NCBI GenBank assembly: GCA_030655595.1 | Contig: JAUSNQ010000175.1 | Location: 1 to 21,362, forward strand | Reading direction: 5' to 3' | Length of the DNA: 21,362 nucleotides | From: Paludibacter sp. | Lineage (GTDB): Bacteria; Bacteroidota; Bacteroidia; Bacteroidales; Paludibacteraceae | Part shown: piece after piece, positions 7,546 to 14,811 of the stretch | How positions within the stretch are numbered: the stretch's first letter is position 1 | Layout of the letters: the number at the start of each line of letters is the position of its first letter | Made by a program: the position numbers and the translations under genes | The notes under the pieces: generated by a model | What the model was told of the DNA's origin: nothing | Database searches by the model: none | What the model saw: only the letters and a program-made list of their open reading frames with translations

Positions 7546-8466
7546 ATGAAACACAAGATTTTAATGATTTTATTGGCGATGTATTGTAATGCATTGATAA
7601 TAAATGCACAGCAGATACATGTAGCAACCTATAATATCCGCAATGCCAATGCGGGAGATGTTACCAGAGGGAACGGTTGGAAACAAAGATGTCCGGTTGT
7701 CACTCAGTTAATTCAATTTCATGATTTTGATATTTTCGGTAGTCAGGAGGTATTTAAAAGTCAGCTCGATGATATGCTGAATGCAATGCCTGAATATGAT
7801 TATATTGGTATAGGTCGCGATGACGGGAAAGAAAAAGGCGAGTATTCTCCGATAATGTACAAGAAAAGTAAATTTATGCTGCTGGAGTCGGGTCATTTCT
7901 GGATGTCGCAAGTCACTGACCGACCGAATAAAGGTTGGGATGCGGCGCTTCCCCGTATTTGTACCTGGGGGAAGTTTGAAATGAAAGCGGGTGGGAAAAG
8001 TTTTTGGCTATTTAACTTACATATGGATCATATTGGTGTCGTAGCAAGATCAGAGAGTACAAAACTCGTACTGGAACGCATAAAATCAATGTGTGGAAAG
8101 GATCCTGTGATTCTGATGGGAGATTTTAATGTCGATCAGCATAATGAAGCTTATCTTTTGCTCAATTCTTCCGGGATAGTGAAAGATGTTTATGATCTTG
8201 CAGGGATTAAATATGCGCTTAATGGGACATTCAATAACTTCAATCCTAACCTGATAACCGATAAACGCATCGACCATATTTTCGTTTCAGAACATTTTAA
8301 AGCACTGAGGTATGGTGTGCTCACTGATTCATATCGAAGTAATATTAATGAAGATTCGGTTGTCAGGTCGGCTAACTTCCCAAAAGAAGTATCTTTGAAA
8401 AGTTCAGAGGCACGAATGCCTTCTGATCACTTCCCCGTGCTTACAACGCTTGACTTTAAGCGTTAA
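7546..8466 (+). CDS. Exported endonuclease/exonuclease/phosphatase family protein
   Basis: A 306-residue protein with a signal peptide (residues 1-21, cleavage likely after INA) and an EEP (DNase I-like) metal-dependent phosphoesterase domain. The catalytic set is visible in order: Asn30 in ATYNIR, Glu68 in GSQEV, His159 in FNLHMDH, Asp193 and Asn195 in MGDFNVD, and the closing SDHFPV with Asp294-His295. Members cleave phosphodiester or phosphomonoester bonds in nucleic acids, inositol phosphates or sphingomyelin; exported Bacteroidetes versions are mostly uncharacterised, so the substrate is unknown. It is probably periplasmic or secreted. It stands alone, divergent from ssrA, with its own -7 box and nothing linked downstream. 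Confidence 0.92.
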   Translation: MKHKILMILLAMYCNALIINAQQIHVATYNIRNANAGDVTRGNGWKQRCPVVTQLIQFHDFDIFGSQEVFKSQLDDMLNAMPEYDYIGIGRDDGKEKGEYSPIMYKKSKFMLLESGHFWMSQVTDRPNKGWDAALPRICTWGKFEMKAGGKSFWLFNLHMDHIGVVARSESTKLVLERIKSMCGKDPVILMGDFNVDQHNEAYLLLNSSGIVKDVYDLAGIKYALNGTFNNFNPNLITDKRIDHIFVSEHFKALRYGVLTDSYRSNINEDSVVRSANFPKEVSLKSSEARMPSDHFPVLTTLDFKR

Positions 8467-8501
8467 TACTATTATACTATGACGTTTTTCCATTTCCCTC
8501 T

Positions 8502-8612
8502 TTAGAATAACCACAAGGTAAATAATCCTACTGAAGTTTCGGAAATGAATACGCCCCAGAATACACCCCAAAGTTTCCAGTTGATATCTATGGCCAGAAA
8601 AAAAAACAACAT
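8502..8612 (-). CDS. Possible 36-residue membrane peptide or gene remnant
   Basis: An ATG at 8612 opens a short minus-strand frame rich in Phe, Leu and Trp, with the core NWKLWGVFWGVFISETS and the end GLFTLWLF. The composition is more protein-like than random AT-rich DNA and would span the membrane once. No promoter or ribosome-binding signal is clear. I do not recognise the family; it may be a small membrane protein or the last part of a decayed gene. Confidence 0.25.
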   Translation of the reverse strand: MLFFFLAIDINWKLWGVFWGVFISETSVGLFTLWLF

Positions 8613-8731
8613 TTCACAGATGAAATTCTGGTTAAATAAAATATTATGATGCCTATTTAATTACTTTTTTATACATTTGCAGTCTCTAAAACCATTGGAT
8701 GTTTAATTTAATTTCGGATTTGGTAAAGTAA

Positions 8732-8821
8732 ATAATCATTGCTGCATTTGCAACTATGATTATCCCCTCGTTTTCTCAGGCATATTCTTGTCTGAGCAAT
8801 TCATCATATTTTATAAAATAA
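8732..8821 (+). pseudogene. Possible remnant of an exported-protein gene (signal peptide only)
   Basis: In one frame the bases read IIIAAFATMIIPSFSQA, which is a convincing signal-peptide core with an SQA cleavage site, followed by about 12 residues and a stop. There is no start codon: an in-frame TAA directly precedes it. It looks like the 5' end of a lost gene. Apart from this and the small minus-strand frame, 8467-8883 holds only AT-rich DNA, a TACATTTG box near 8675 and the methyltransferase promoter. Confidence 0.3.
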
Positions 8822-8845
8822 TAATAATAAAGTTGAAACTATGCG

Positions 8846-8853
8846 TATTTTTG
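8846..8853 (+). promoter_or_regulatory. Promoter -7 box for the methyltransferase gene
   Basis: A perfect TATTTTTG lies 30 nt before the ATG at 8884. The -33 region is AT-rich without TTTG. Confidence 0.5.
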
Positions 8854-8883
8854 CAAAGTTTTAACTTATAATACTTTACCATC

Positions 8884-9657
8884 ATGAGTAACGAATATCA
8901 AAACATTCACGAATTTGATTTTAATTTAATCTGCGAATATTTTTCACTTATTGAACGTCAAGGTCCGGGAAGTCCTGAAATGACCCTTAAAGCACTGAGT
9001 TTTATCGATAATCTCAACGACGAATCTGTAATTGTCGATTTGGGGTGTGGCACGGGCGGACAAACAATGACACTCGCACAACATACTACCGGAAAAGTGA
9101 TAGGACTGGATTTGTTTCCCGGTTTTATAGATCGTTTCAACGAAAATGCTGCCAACTTAAATTTACATCACAGAGTTAAAGGAGTTGTAGGATCGATGGA
9201 CGAACTTCCGTTTGAACCGGAATCGTTCGACCTTATCTGGTCGGAAGGTGCAATCTACAATGTTGGCTTTGAACGTGGCGTAAACGAATGGCGTAACTAC
9301 CTGAAAAAAGGTGGATACATTGCCGTAACCGAAGCTTCGTGGTTTACCGACGAACGTCCTGCCGAAATCAACGATTTTTGGAACGAAGCTTATCCCGAAA
9401 TCGACACTATTCCGGTCAAGGTAGCTCAGTTGCAAAAAGCAGGATATATTCCGGTAGCTGTTTTTTGTTTGCCGGAATATTGCTGGACAGACATTTTTTA
9501 CAAACCGCAAGTAGAAGCTCAAAAAGCTTTCAGGAAAAAATATCCAGACAACCCAACAGCAAAAGAGTTGTTAGACAACCTGAACCATGAAGAAAAAATG
9601 TATCAGCAGTACAAAGCGTATTACGGATATGTTTTTTATATTGGTAAAAAGCTGTAA
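8884..9657 (+). CDS. Class I SAM-dependent methyltransferase
   Basis: A 257-residue cytosolic protein with a Rossmann-type methyltransferase domain. Motif I is [10 protein letters not shown] at residues 51-60, the acidic end of the second strand is GLDLF near 75-79, the motif II/III region includes [20 protein letters not shown] (about 103-122), and [11 protein letters not shown] follows near 139-149. These are the SAM-binding parts; the C-terminal third, rich in Tyr and Lys, probably shapes the substrate pocket. It resembles the UbiE/small-molecule group, but the substrate is not identifiable. The gene is monocistronic, with its own -7 box and a strong terminator 6 nt past its stop. Confidence 0.9.
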   Translation: MSNEYQNIHEFDFNLICEYFSLIERQGPGSPEMTLKALSFIDNLNDESVIVDLGCGTGGQTMTLAQHTTGKVIGLDLFPGFIDRFNENAANLNLHHRVKGVVGSMDELPFEPESFDLIWSEGAIYNVGFERGVNEWRNYLKKGGYIAVTEASWFTDERPAEINDFWNEAYPEIDTIPVKVAQLQKAGYIPVAVFCLPEYCWTDIFYKPQVEAQKAFRKKYPDNPTAKELLDNLNHEEKMYQQYKAYYGYVFYIGKKL

Positions 9658-9663
9658 ATAAAG

Positions 9664-9704
9664 AAGGATTGCTCCAAAAAACGGGGCAATCCTTTTGATC
9701 TTTT
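9664..9704 (+). terminator. Intrinsic terminator of the methyltransferase gene
   Basis: AAGGATTGCTCC (9664-9675) pairs with GGGGCAATCCTT (9683-9694), including one G-U pair, around a 7-nt A-rich loop, followed by TTTTGATCTTTT. A classic rho-independent terminator. Confidence 0.85.
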
Positions 9705-9912
9705 ACAAATACTTTCCCGTAATACTCTCCGAATTATTTTTAATTTCAGTCGGTGTACCTTCGGCAATTATCCATCCGCCGGCTTTACCACCTTCGGGAC
9801 CAAGTTCAATAATCCAATCGGCACGCTTCAGAATATCGGCGTTGTGTTCGATGATGATAACTGTGTTTTTCTTAACGACCAATTTCCGGACAATTTTGAG
9901 ATGGATTGAACT
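9703..9912 (-). pseudogene. 3' remnant of a UvrA-type gene
   Basis: About 65 codons match the C-terminal end of UvrA-type ABC ATPases: [20 protein letters not shown] (after the Walker B region), [17 protein letters not shown] and the terminal SITGKYL. Intact proteins have roughly 750-950 residues, so more than nine tenths of the gene is gone, including both Walker A motifs, the zinc modules and the signature motifs. UvrA recognises damaged DNA in nucleotide excision repair; the homology is too short to tell true uvrA from a UvrA paralog. The upstream end is joined out of frame to a CoA-binding protein fragment at about 9912-9921. Confidence 0.85.
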
Positions 9913-9917
9913 TTCGA

Positions 9918-10094
9918 GTTTTGGGGTTCGTCTGTTTCGTAGTTCGGATTTACAAACCACAATTTGTAGTTTAACTCATTAAGATGTTTTGCCACCTCGG
10001 CGCTGAAACTTTTCTCATTGCGGGATGCGCCTGCTATAGCGATAGTTTTACCAGCTACGAAGCGATTAATTTGCTGTTGAGTAATGGGTTGCAT
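9918..10094 (-). pseudogene. 5' remnant of a CoA-binding (YccU-like) protein gene
   Basis: From ATG 10094 about 58 codons encode the start of a Rossmann-type CoA-binding domain: KTIAIAGASRNEKSFSAEVA is the nucleotide-binding loop and helix, and [11 protein letters not shown] is the second strand. Intact relatives have about 120-140 residues. Homology ends near 9921, where the frame runs into UvrA-type sequence in a different frame, so the domain is truncated by more than half. A TACTTTTA box at 10122-10129 (minus) could still drive transcription. Confidence 0.8.
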
Positions 10095-10142
10095 GGTAGT
10101 GTTTTTAATGTTTAACAGATATAAAAGTAATTATTATTCAGA

Positions 10143-10562
10143 CTATTCTATAAATTTATCGATTAAATTCGTATTATTATCGGACAGTTCTCCATTTCGA
10201 GATTGAAGAAATAACGAAGCATCCTGAGTTTTACCTTGAAGAAATTTCTTCATATTCCGAAACATGCTGCCTGTTCGTATTTTGTAAGTAGTAAACAAGG
10301 CTATTTTGCTCGTTAAATTTTGAGGAAGCGATTTGGCAAATTGAATCCATTCTTTTTCAGGATGTTGTAAAATGAAAAAGAGACCGCTTGTCCAGCATCC
10401 AAAAAAGATGTAATCAACATCTGCAATATCCTTGCTATTAAACTTTTGAACCGATGTTACCTTCGATTCAATTCCGTTCTTTTTCAGGTAAAAAGCAATT
10501 TCTACAGCATATTTTTGCGTTGTGCCTCGCTTGCTGTGATAAATGATGGCTGCTTTTTTCAT
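10143..10562 (-). CDS. Flavodoxin-domain protein
   Basis: A 139-residue protein with a flavodoxin-like fold that should bind FMN. The N-terminal strand and phosphate loop read AAIIYHSKRGTTQKYA, and the second flavin-contacting loop is YIFFGCWTSGLFF. Length fits a stand-alone single-domain flavodoxin, or the group related to menaquinone-dependent protoporphyrinogen oxidase; the redox partner is unknown. I chose ATG 10562 because the flavodoxin strand starts there and an AAAAAGG stretch precedes it; the frame stays open upstream to a TTG at 10625, adding a lysine-rich stretch unlike the family. A well-formed promoter at 10707-10738 implies a leader of about 135 nt. The Cys in the second loop is notable. 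Confidence 0.85.
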   Translation of the reverse strand: MKKAAIIYHSKRGTTQKYAVEIAFYLKKNGIESKVTSVQKFNSKDIADVDYIFFGCWTSGLFFILQHPEKEWIQFAKSLPQNLTSKIALFTTYKIRTGSMFRNMKKFLQGKTQDASLFLQSRNGELSDNNTNLIDKFIE

Positions 10563-10694
10563 GTCCTTTTTGTAGTTTTTCATCATTTTGCCGTATTCTT
10601 TGTCTTTTTTCTTCAGGTGTAGCAACTGATGAGAGGATTCATTTTGGATGTTTTTTGTTTATTTGAATTTTTACTGAAACCATACTAATTCGTT

Positions 10695-10712
10695 CTTTTG
10701 TGAGTACAAAAG
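10695..10712. promoter_or_regulatory. Palindrome overlapping the flavodoxin promoter
   Basis: CTTTTGT and ACAAAAG flank GAGT as a perfect inverted repeat that overlaps the -7 box and the expected start site. It could be a repressor site, though part of the symmetry comes from the -7 box itself. Confidence 0.35.
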
Positions 10713-10738
10713 TATATTGAATTTAATGTAAAAGCAAA
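10707..10738 (-). promoter_or_regulatory. Promoter of the flavodoxin-domain gene
   Basis: On the minus strand TTTG (10735-10738), a 20-nt spacer and TACTTTTG (10707-10714) fit the Bacteroidetes consensus. Transcription should begin near 10700. Confidence 0.6.
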
Positions 10739-10824
10739 TCAAGATAATTGAATGACAGATTTCAATTCTTGAACAACGGATTTTGAACAGTGATTTAGTA
10801 TTTAAACGGAGCGATGATAAGACT

Positions 10825-12198
10825 TCATACTTTTGTGTTTTTCCACTTTCCCCTTGAGAATATCCAAACAGGAGCTGAAATTGTTGAGCCATGTTTTTTG
10901 AATTGACCCGCTTTATCTTTATCACTTTCATGAAACACCCGTATTAAAAAGAATTTGGCATCTGAGTTTTTGATGACAGGTTTCCAGTTGATTGCAGATT
11001 CATTGTTGTCAAATGAGATTTCTTCTACTACAACCAGATCATCTTTGCCCTCAGGATCATTTTTGAGAATTTGAATGCGTTTTATGCAATCTGATGGGTT
11101 TGCAGGATTCGTATTGAGTACAATGTCGAACTTGTATTTTTTCGATTTTTTGATGGTAGAGCCCATGATATTGCCATTCACAGCATATTTCAGTTCAACT
11201 CCTTTGATCCAGGATGCATAGGTCCGTCTTGCTTTCATCGCTTGCGTAATTGCTTCTCTGGTGAGCTCGGGAGCCAAAACCAATGTTGGAGGAAAACGAT
11301 TTTCGTTTGAAAGTACATTGATGCTGTGGTTGTCGAGCACTCCAATTGGTGAGACTTTCCATCCTTTATTCAAGGCTCTGATATAAGCCTCCCAACGTGG
11401 ATTTTTGTGATTGCTGTGAATTTCAAATGTGCTGATTAGTTTCACAATTTCATCATCTATATGATCCCAGTCATTATACTGTTTAGCTCCTGGATGGTTA
11501 AATCCAACAACTACACTGCCTTTGTTCTGATGTGCTTTGGCTGTTTTGACCCAATTGTAAAAGTGTGGAATAGTCCAGTTTGCTTCCGGCCATGCGGGAA
11601 CGGGGCCACGCTGGCCATAATCTGCATTGACATATTCAGCAGAATTAATTACGTTGATGTGACCGTTTCCACCACCTTCGTCTGTATTACGACTATATTC
11701 ATAACCTGCCAAGGCAACAAACTTTCCGTTTTGATTGTATTTGTCGGCAGCCTTTTGCGTGTATTTCCAAACGGGATTATCGACAGAAACAGGTTGCATG
11801 GTGGGTTCCTGACTGTGATCGGTAATTGCATAAAAATCATATCCGTTATCCATCGCAAGTTGAAAATGATTATCCGGTAATGCTTGCAGATTTTTATACT
11901 CGTCAGGATTCAAACTGATTGATTGATGATCTCTCCAATCTGTTTTTCCGGGAACAATGAAATCAGGGTGAAATTCAGTTGGATCCACAAGCTTTCCCAT
12001 GCTTTTCTCGCGATGAGCACCGTGAGTCCATGTAAAGATTGTGTGTGCATGGGTATTCCCTTTGTAAATATTGAAATATGACAAAGGCTTCTTTTGATCA
12101 GGTGCCTGACTGTTTGATTTGTCCCTGGCCTGACAGGAAAATGAGATGCAAAGGATGCACACCAATAACTTGGTTGATAAAAGCGATTTTGTTCTCAT
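10825..12198 (-). CDS. PHP-domain (DUF3604-like) lipoprotein, putative metallohydrolase
   Basis: A 457-residue exported protein. It begins with a lipoprotein signal: basic start, hydrophobic stretch, and Cys22 in CISFSC as the likely lipidation site. A PHP-type metal-dependent phosphoesterase domain follows. Its histidine motifs are in the expected order: GNTHAHT (His50, His52), AITDHS (Asp127, His128), a GYEYS motif, GFNHPG, FEIHS and GVLDNHS. The last ~130 residues look like a beta-rich accessory domain ending in SAPVWIFS. PHP proteins hydrolyse phosphate esters using two or three metal ions; the substrate here is unknown. It is probably anchored in the periplasm or at the surface. It has its own -7 box. 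Confidence 0.9.
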   Translation of the reverse strand: MRTKSLLSTKLLVCILCISFSCQARDKSNSQAPDQKKPLSYFNIYKGNTHAHTIFTWTHGAHREKSMGKLVDPTEFHPDFIVPGKTDWRDHQSISLNPDEYKNLQALPDNHFQLAMDNGYDFYAITDHSQEPTMQPVSVDNPVWKYTQKAADKYNQNGKFVALAGYEYSRNTDEGGGNGHINVINSAEYVNADYGQRGPVPAWPEANWTIPHFYNWVKTAKAHQNKGSVVVGFNHPGAKQYNDWDHIDDEIVKLISTFEIHSNHKNPRWEAYIRALNKGWKVSPIGVLDNHSINVLSNENRFPPTLVLAPELTREAITQAMKARRTYASWIKGVELKYAVNGNIMGSTIKKSKKYKFDIVLNTNPANPSDCIKRIQILKNDPEGKDDLVVVEEISFDNNESAINWKPVIKNSDAKFFLIRVFHESDKDKAGQFKKHGSTISAPVWIFSRGKWKNTKV

Positions 12199-12221
12199 GT
12201 TTTTATATTTAATATTGACAA

Positions 12222-12229
12222 CAAAAATA
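12222..12229 (-). promoter_or_regulatory. Promoter -7 box for the PHP-domain lipoprotein gene
   Basis: A perfect TATTTTTG on the minus strand lies 24 nt before the ATG at 12198. The nearest TTTG (12245-12248) is only 15 nt away, so the -33 element is uncertain. Confidence 0.5.
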
Positions 12230-12261
12230 CATGCAAATTTTCAGCAAAACATGTATTTAAG

Positions 12262-12314
12262 TAAATAAAAACAGCATCAATGTTCAATCTGAAATTTCAA
12301 TTGAACATCAATGC
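12262..12314 (-). terminator. Intrinsic terminator of rny
   Basis: On the minus strand GCATTGATGTTCAAT (12314-12300) pairs with ATTGAACATTGATGC (12288-12274), 15 bp with two adjacent G-U pairs and an 11-nt loop, followed by TGTTTTTATTT. It ends the rny transcript before the lipoprotein promoter. Confidence 0.8.
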
Positions 12315-12348
12315 CATTAATATTAAATAACTGAATGATTTCAGCTTT

Positions 12349-13872
12349 TTATTTTGCGTAACTTACCGCTCTGGTTTCCCGAATTACAGTAATTTTTACT
12401 TGTCCCGGATAAGTCATTTCGTCCTGGATCTTTTTGGCGATATCGAACGATAGCAATTCAGTTTCTTTATCATCAATCTTATCAGCTCCCACGATTACAC
12501 GTAATTCGCGACCAGCCTGAATGGCGTAAGTTTTTACAACACCCGGATATTGTGCAGCGAGATTTTCAAGATCTTTCAATCGTTTGATATACGCTTCTAC
12601 AATTTCACGGCGGGCACCCGGACGTGCTCCGGAGATGGCGTCACAAACCTGTACGATTGGCGCAATCAAAGTTTCCATTTCCACTTCGTCGTGGTGAGAG
12701 CCGATGGCATTGCAAATATTGGGTTTTTCTTTGTATTTTTCAGCGAGTCGCATCCCTAAAATTGCATGCGGTAATTCCGGTTCGTCGTCGGGCACTTTTC
12801 CAATATCATGCAGCAGACCGGCACGTTTGGCAGTTTTGGGATTTAAGCCAAGTTCCGAAGCCATGGTAGCACAGAGATTGGCTACTTCGCGTGAATGTTG
12901 CAATAAGTTTTGTCCGTACGAAGAGCGATATTTCATTTTACCTACCAAACGAATCAGTTCGGGATGCAGTCCGTGTACTCCCAAATCAATGGTTGTGCGT
13001 TTTCCGATTTCCACAATTTCTTCTTCCACTTGTTTTTTAACCTTGTTGACAACTTCCTCAATGCGTGCAGGGTGAATTCGTCCGTCGGTTACCAACTGGT
13101 GCAGCGACAGACGTGCAATTTCCCGGCGCACCGGATCGAAGGCTGAAAGCACGATGGCTTCGGGTGTGTCGTCGACAATAATTTCGACACCTGTAGCAGC
13201 TTCCAAAGCTCGTATGTTGCGACCCTCACGACCGATAATCCTGCCTTTAATTTCATCTGAATCGATATGGAAAACTGTCACCGAGTTTTCAATGGCAGTT
13301 TCTGTGGCAACCCTTTGAATGGAGTTGATAATAACTCTTTTAGCCTCTTTGTTGGCAGTCATTTTAGCTTCTTCCATGATGTCGTTGATGTACGACATGG
13401 CATTGGTCTTGGCTTCATCTTTCAAGGCTTCAACAAGTTTCTCTTTGGCTTGATCAGCAGATAAACCTGAAATATTTTCCAACTGTTCCTGCGCATGTCG
13501 GGTCAGGTGATCTAATTCTGATTTTTTCTTTTCAAGTACAGTCAGTTGTTGCTCGTGAGTATCTTTCAGTACGTCTACTTCATTTGTTTTGCGTTGTAAA
13601 TCACCTTGTTTTTGATTCAATTGCATTTCGCGTTGTTGCAATCGAACTTCCCGTTCCTGAATTTTTGCATTGCGTTGCTGCACTTGTTGTTCATGCTCTG
13701 CTTTCAGCGCAATGAATTTCCCTTTTACCTCAATCAATTGATCTTTTTTGAGTAACTCTATTTCAGCCAAAGCATCTTGCTTTGTCTTTTTATGAATGAC
13801 CGCAAGCACGAAGTAAACTCCTCCGGCTCCTACGATCAATGCTATCAATCCGACAATAATATATACCATCAT
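12349..13872 (-). CDS. rny: Ribonuclease Y
   Basis: A 507-residue membrane-anchored endoribonuclease that starts decay of many mRNAs. Domain order is typical: one N-terminal membrane segment (about residues 4-25), a long coiled coil (about 30-140) rich in Gln, Glu and Lys, a KH RNA-binding domain with the loop [12 protein letters not shown] (about 210-221), and a metal-dependent HD domain with the LLHDIGK motif and the following GSHHDEVE histidines. The C-terminus [20 protein letters not shown] is strongly conserved in the family. All catalytic elements look intact. It lies downstream of zapA, but a strong terminator in the 142-nt gap suggests separate transcription or attenuation. Confidence 0.98.
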   Translation of the reverse strand: MMVYIIVGLIALIVGAGGVYFVLAVIHKKTKQDALAEIELLKKDQLIEVKGKFIALKAEHEQQVQQRNAKIQEREVRLQQREMQLNQKQGDLQRKTNEVDVLKDTHEQQLTVLEKKKSELDHLTRHAQEQLENISGLSADQAKEKLVEALKDEAKTNAMSYINDIMEEAKMTANKEAKRVIINSIQRVATETAIENSVTVFHIDSDEIKGRIIGREGRNIRALEAATGVEIIVDDTPEAIVLSAFDPVRREIARLSLHQLVTDGRIHPARIEEVVNKVKKQVEEEIVEIGKRTTIDLGVHGLHPELIRLVGKMKYRSSYGQNLLQHSREVANLCATMASELGLNPKTAKRAGLLHDIGKVPDDEPELPHAILGMRLAEKYKEKPNICNAIGSHHDEVEMETLIAPIVQVCDAISGARPGARREIVEAYIKRLKDLENLAAQYPGVVKTYAIQAGRELRVIVGADKIDDKETELLSFDIAKKIQDEMTYPGQVKITVIRETRAVSYAK

Positions 13873-13936
13873 ATTTATTTGAATTTATATTGATAAATAG
13901 AAAATTAAAAAAATGAAATTGTCTTGTGATATTTAT

Positions 13937-13984
13937 AAATAAAAACCGCACATCACCCATGAGAATATTCATGATGACATGCGG
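13937..13984 (-). terminator. Intrinsic terminator or attenuator between zapA and rny
   Basis: On the minus strand CCGCATGTCATC and ATGA (from 13984) pair with UCAU and a GGUGAUGUGCGG arm, about 16 bp with one bulged G and a 6-nt loop, followed by TTTTTATTT. It ends most zapA transcription before rny. A 6S RNA is encoded downstream of zapA in some bacteria, but the available space and this simple hairpin do not show one here. Confidence 0.8.
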
Positions 13985-14014
13985 GAATGATTCATTGATC
14001 AAATAACGATATAC

Positions 14015-14308
14015 TTATTCCTGATTTAAAACAGCATCCAAAGCTTTATCAAGTTGTTTAATCTTGTCTGCTAACGGAGTTACATCTTCTGACAGTTCAT
14101 TTTTTGAAATTTTTACTGCCAACTGATAGGCTACCAGTTTAAGAATTTCCTCATAAGTACGTTGGTTGTACATACGATGGTATTCCTCTGTGTATTTTAC
14201 AACCATTTTTTCGGCTCTGCGGTATATTTCCTCGTCGCCACGGGGAATGCGCAGGGGCAACTGCAAGCCTCCAATTTGTACATTTATTGTAAAAATATCG
14301 TCGTCCAT
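14015..14308 (-). CDS. zapA: Cell division protein ZapA
   Basis: A 97-residue ZapA, which cross-links FtsZ filaments and stabilises the division ring. The N-terminal globular part contains the family pattern ITVNVQIGG-like start, LRIPRGDEEIYRRAEKMV, and a C-terminal helix suited to coiled-coil pairing (about 60-97). Length is normal for the family. The small coiled-coil gene upstream ends 5 nt before it, so the two are almost certainly co-transcribed and probably translated together. A strong terminator follows the gene. Confidence 0.92.
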   Translation of the reverse strand: MDDDIFTINVQIGGLQLPLRIPRGDEEIYRRAEKMVVKYTEEYHRMYNQRTYEEILKLVAYQLAVKISKNELSEDVTPLADKIKQLDKALDAVLNQE

Positions 14309-14313
14309 ATGCT

Positions 14314-14607
14314 CTATTCATCTAAGAGAGCCAAACATTGATCAATTTCCCGCACCATTTTGTCAATCTGTTTTTTCGCTTCTGCTCGTCCTTCTCCGGA
14401 TCCGCCTAACTGATTGGCTAAAAATAAATGGTCGTTTTTTTTTCTCAGCTCTATAATTTCACCGTGGGCTGTGATCAGATTTTCATGTTTTTGATCCAAT
14501 TCAGCCTTTAGTTTTTTGTTTTGAGTCTGTAATGATTGATACTCCGAAATTAATTTTCGCAGTTTTTTCTCAAATGCGTTAATAAGTTCTTCGTATCGAT
14601 TTGTCAT
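14314..14607 (-). CDS. Small coiled-coil protein upstream of zapA (ZapB-like candidate)
   Basis: A 97-residue protein made almost wholly of charged helices: a long heptad-like stretch at about 1-63, a glycine break (GGSGEGR), and a second helix to the C-terminus. I chose ATG 14607 because the promoter -7 box at 14627-14634 places the start site near 14620, which excludes an in-frame ATG at 14625. It directly precedes zapA. In Proteobacteria the coiled-coil protein ZapB binds ZapA; position and build suggest a similar partner here, but there is no clear sequence match, so the role is inference. Confidence 0.8.
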   Translation of the reverse strand: MTNRYEELINAFEKKLRKLISEYQSLQTQNKKLKAELDQKHENLITAHGEIIELRKKNDHLFLANQLGGSGEGRAEAKKQIDKMVREIDQCLALLDE

Positions 14608-14626
14608 CTTTTTAAAAAATATCACA

Positions 14627-14658
14627 CAAAAATAGTTAAATGAATCGTAAAAATCAAA
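14627..14658 (-). promoter_or_regulatory. Promoter of the coiled-coil-zapA operon
   Basis: On the minus strand TTTG (14655-14658), a 20-nt spacer and TATTTTTG (14627-14634) match the Bacteroidetes consensus. The leader before ATG 14607 would be only about 13 nt. Confidence 0.65.
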
Positions 14659-14811
14659 TTTTCAACATTTTTTATTGATTGAAGAGATTTTCAGTACTTG
14701 AAACTAGTCGAAACAAACATTAAAAAGTTAAATTTTTCGGGAAGCAATTTAGTTTGTGGTATTTTATCTATTTTTACAACCCATGTTGAAGTTAATAAAT
14801 TAGATGTATTT

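Noticed and set aside
8445..8464. Terminator at the end of the exported phosphatase-like gene
   Set aside because: AACGCTT and AAGCGTT form a short 7-bp stem around the stop codon, but no T-run follows; not convincing.
10671..10931. 86-codon minus-strand frame overlapping the end of the PHP lipoprotein gene
   Set aside because: Its first part is the lipoprotein gene read in another frame and the rest is AT-rich intergenic DNA; no family resemblance.
11461..11880. 139-codon plus-strand frame inside the PHP lipoprotein gene
   Set aside because: Antisense shadow of conserved histidine-motif coding sequence; no promoter or homology.
13873..14014. 6S RNA gene between zapA and rny
   Set aside because: zapA is next to ssrS in some bacteria, but this gap is only 142 nt and holds a simple terminator hairpin near zapA; no long stem with a central bubble was seen.
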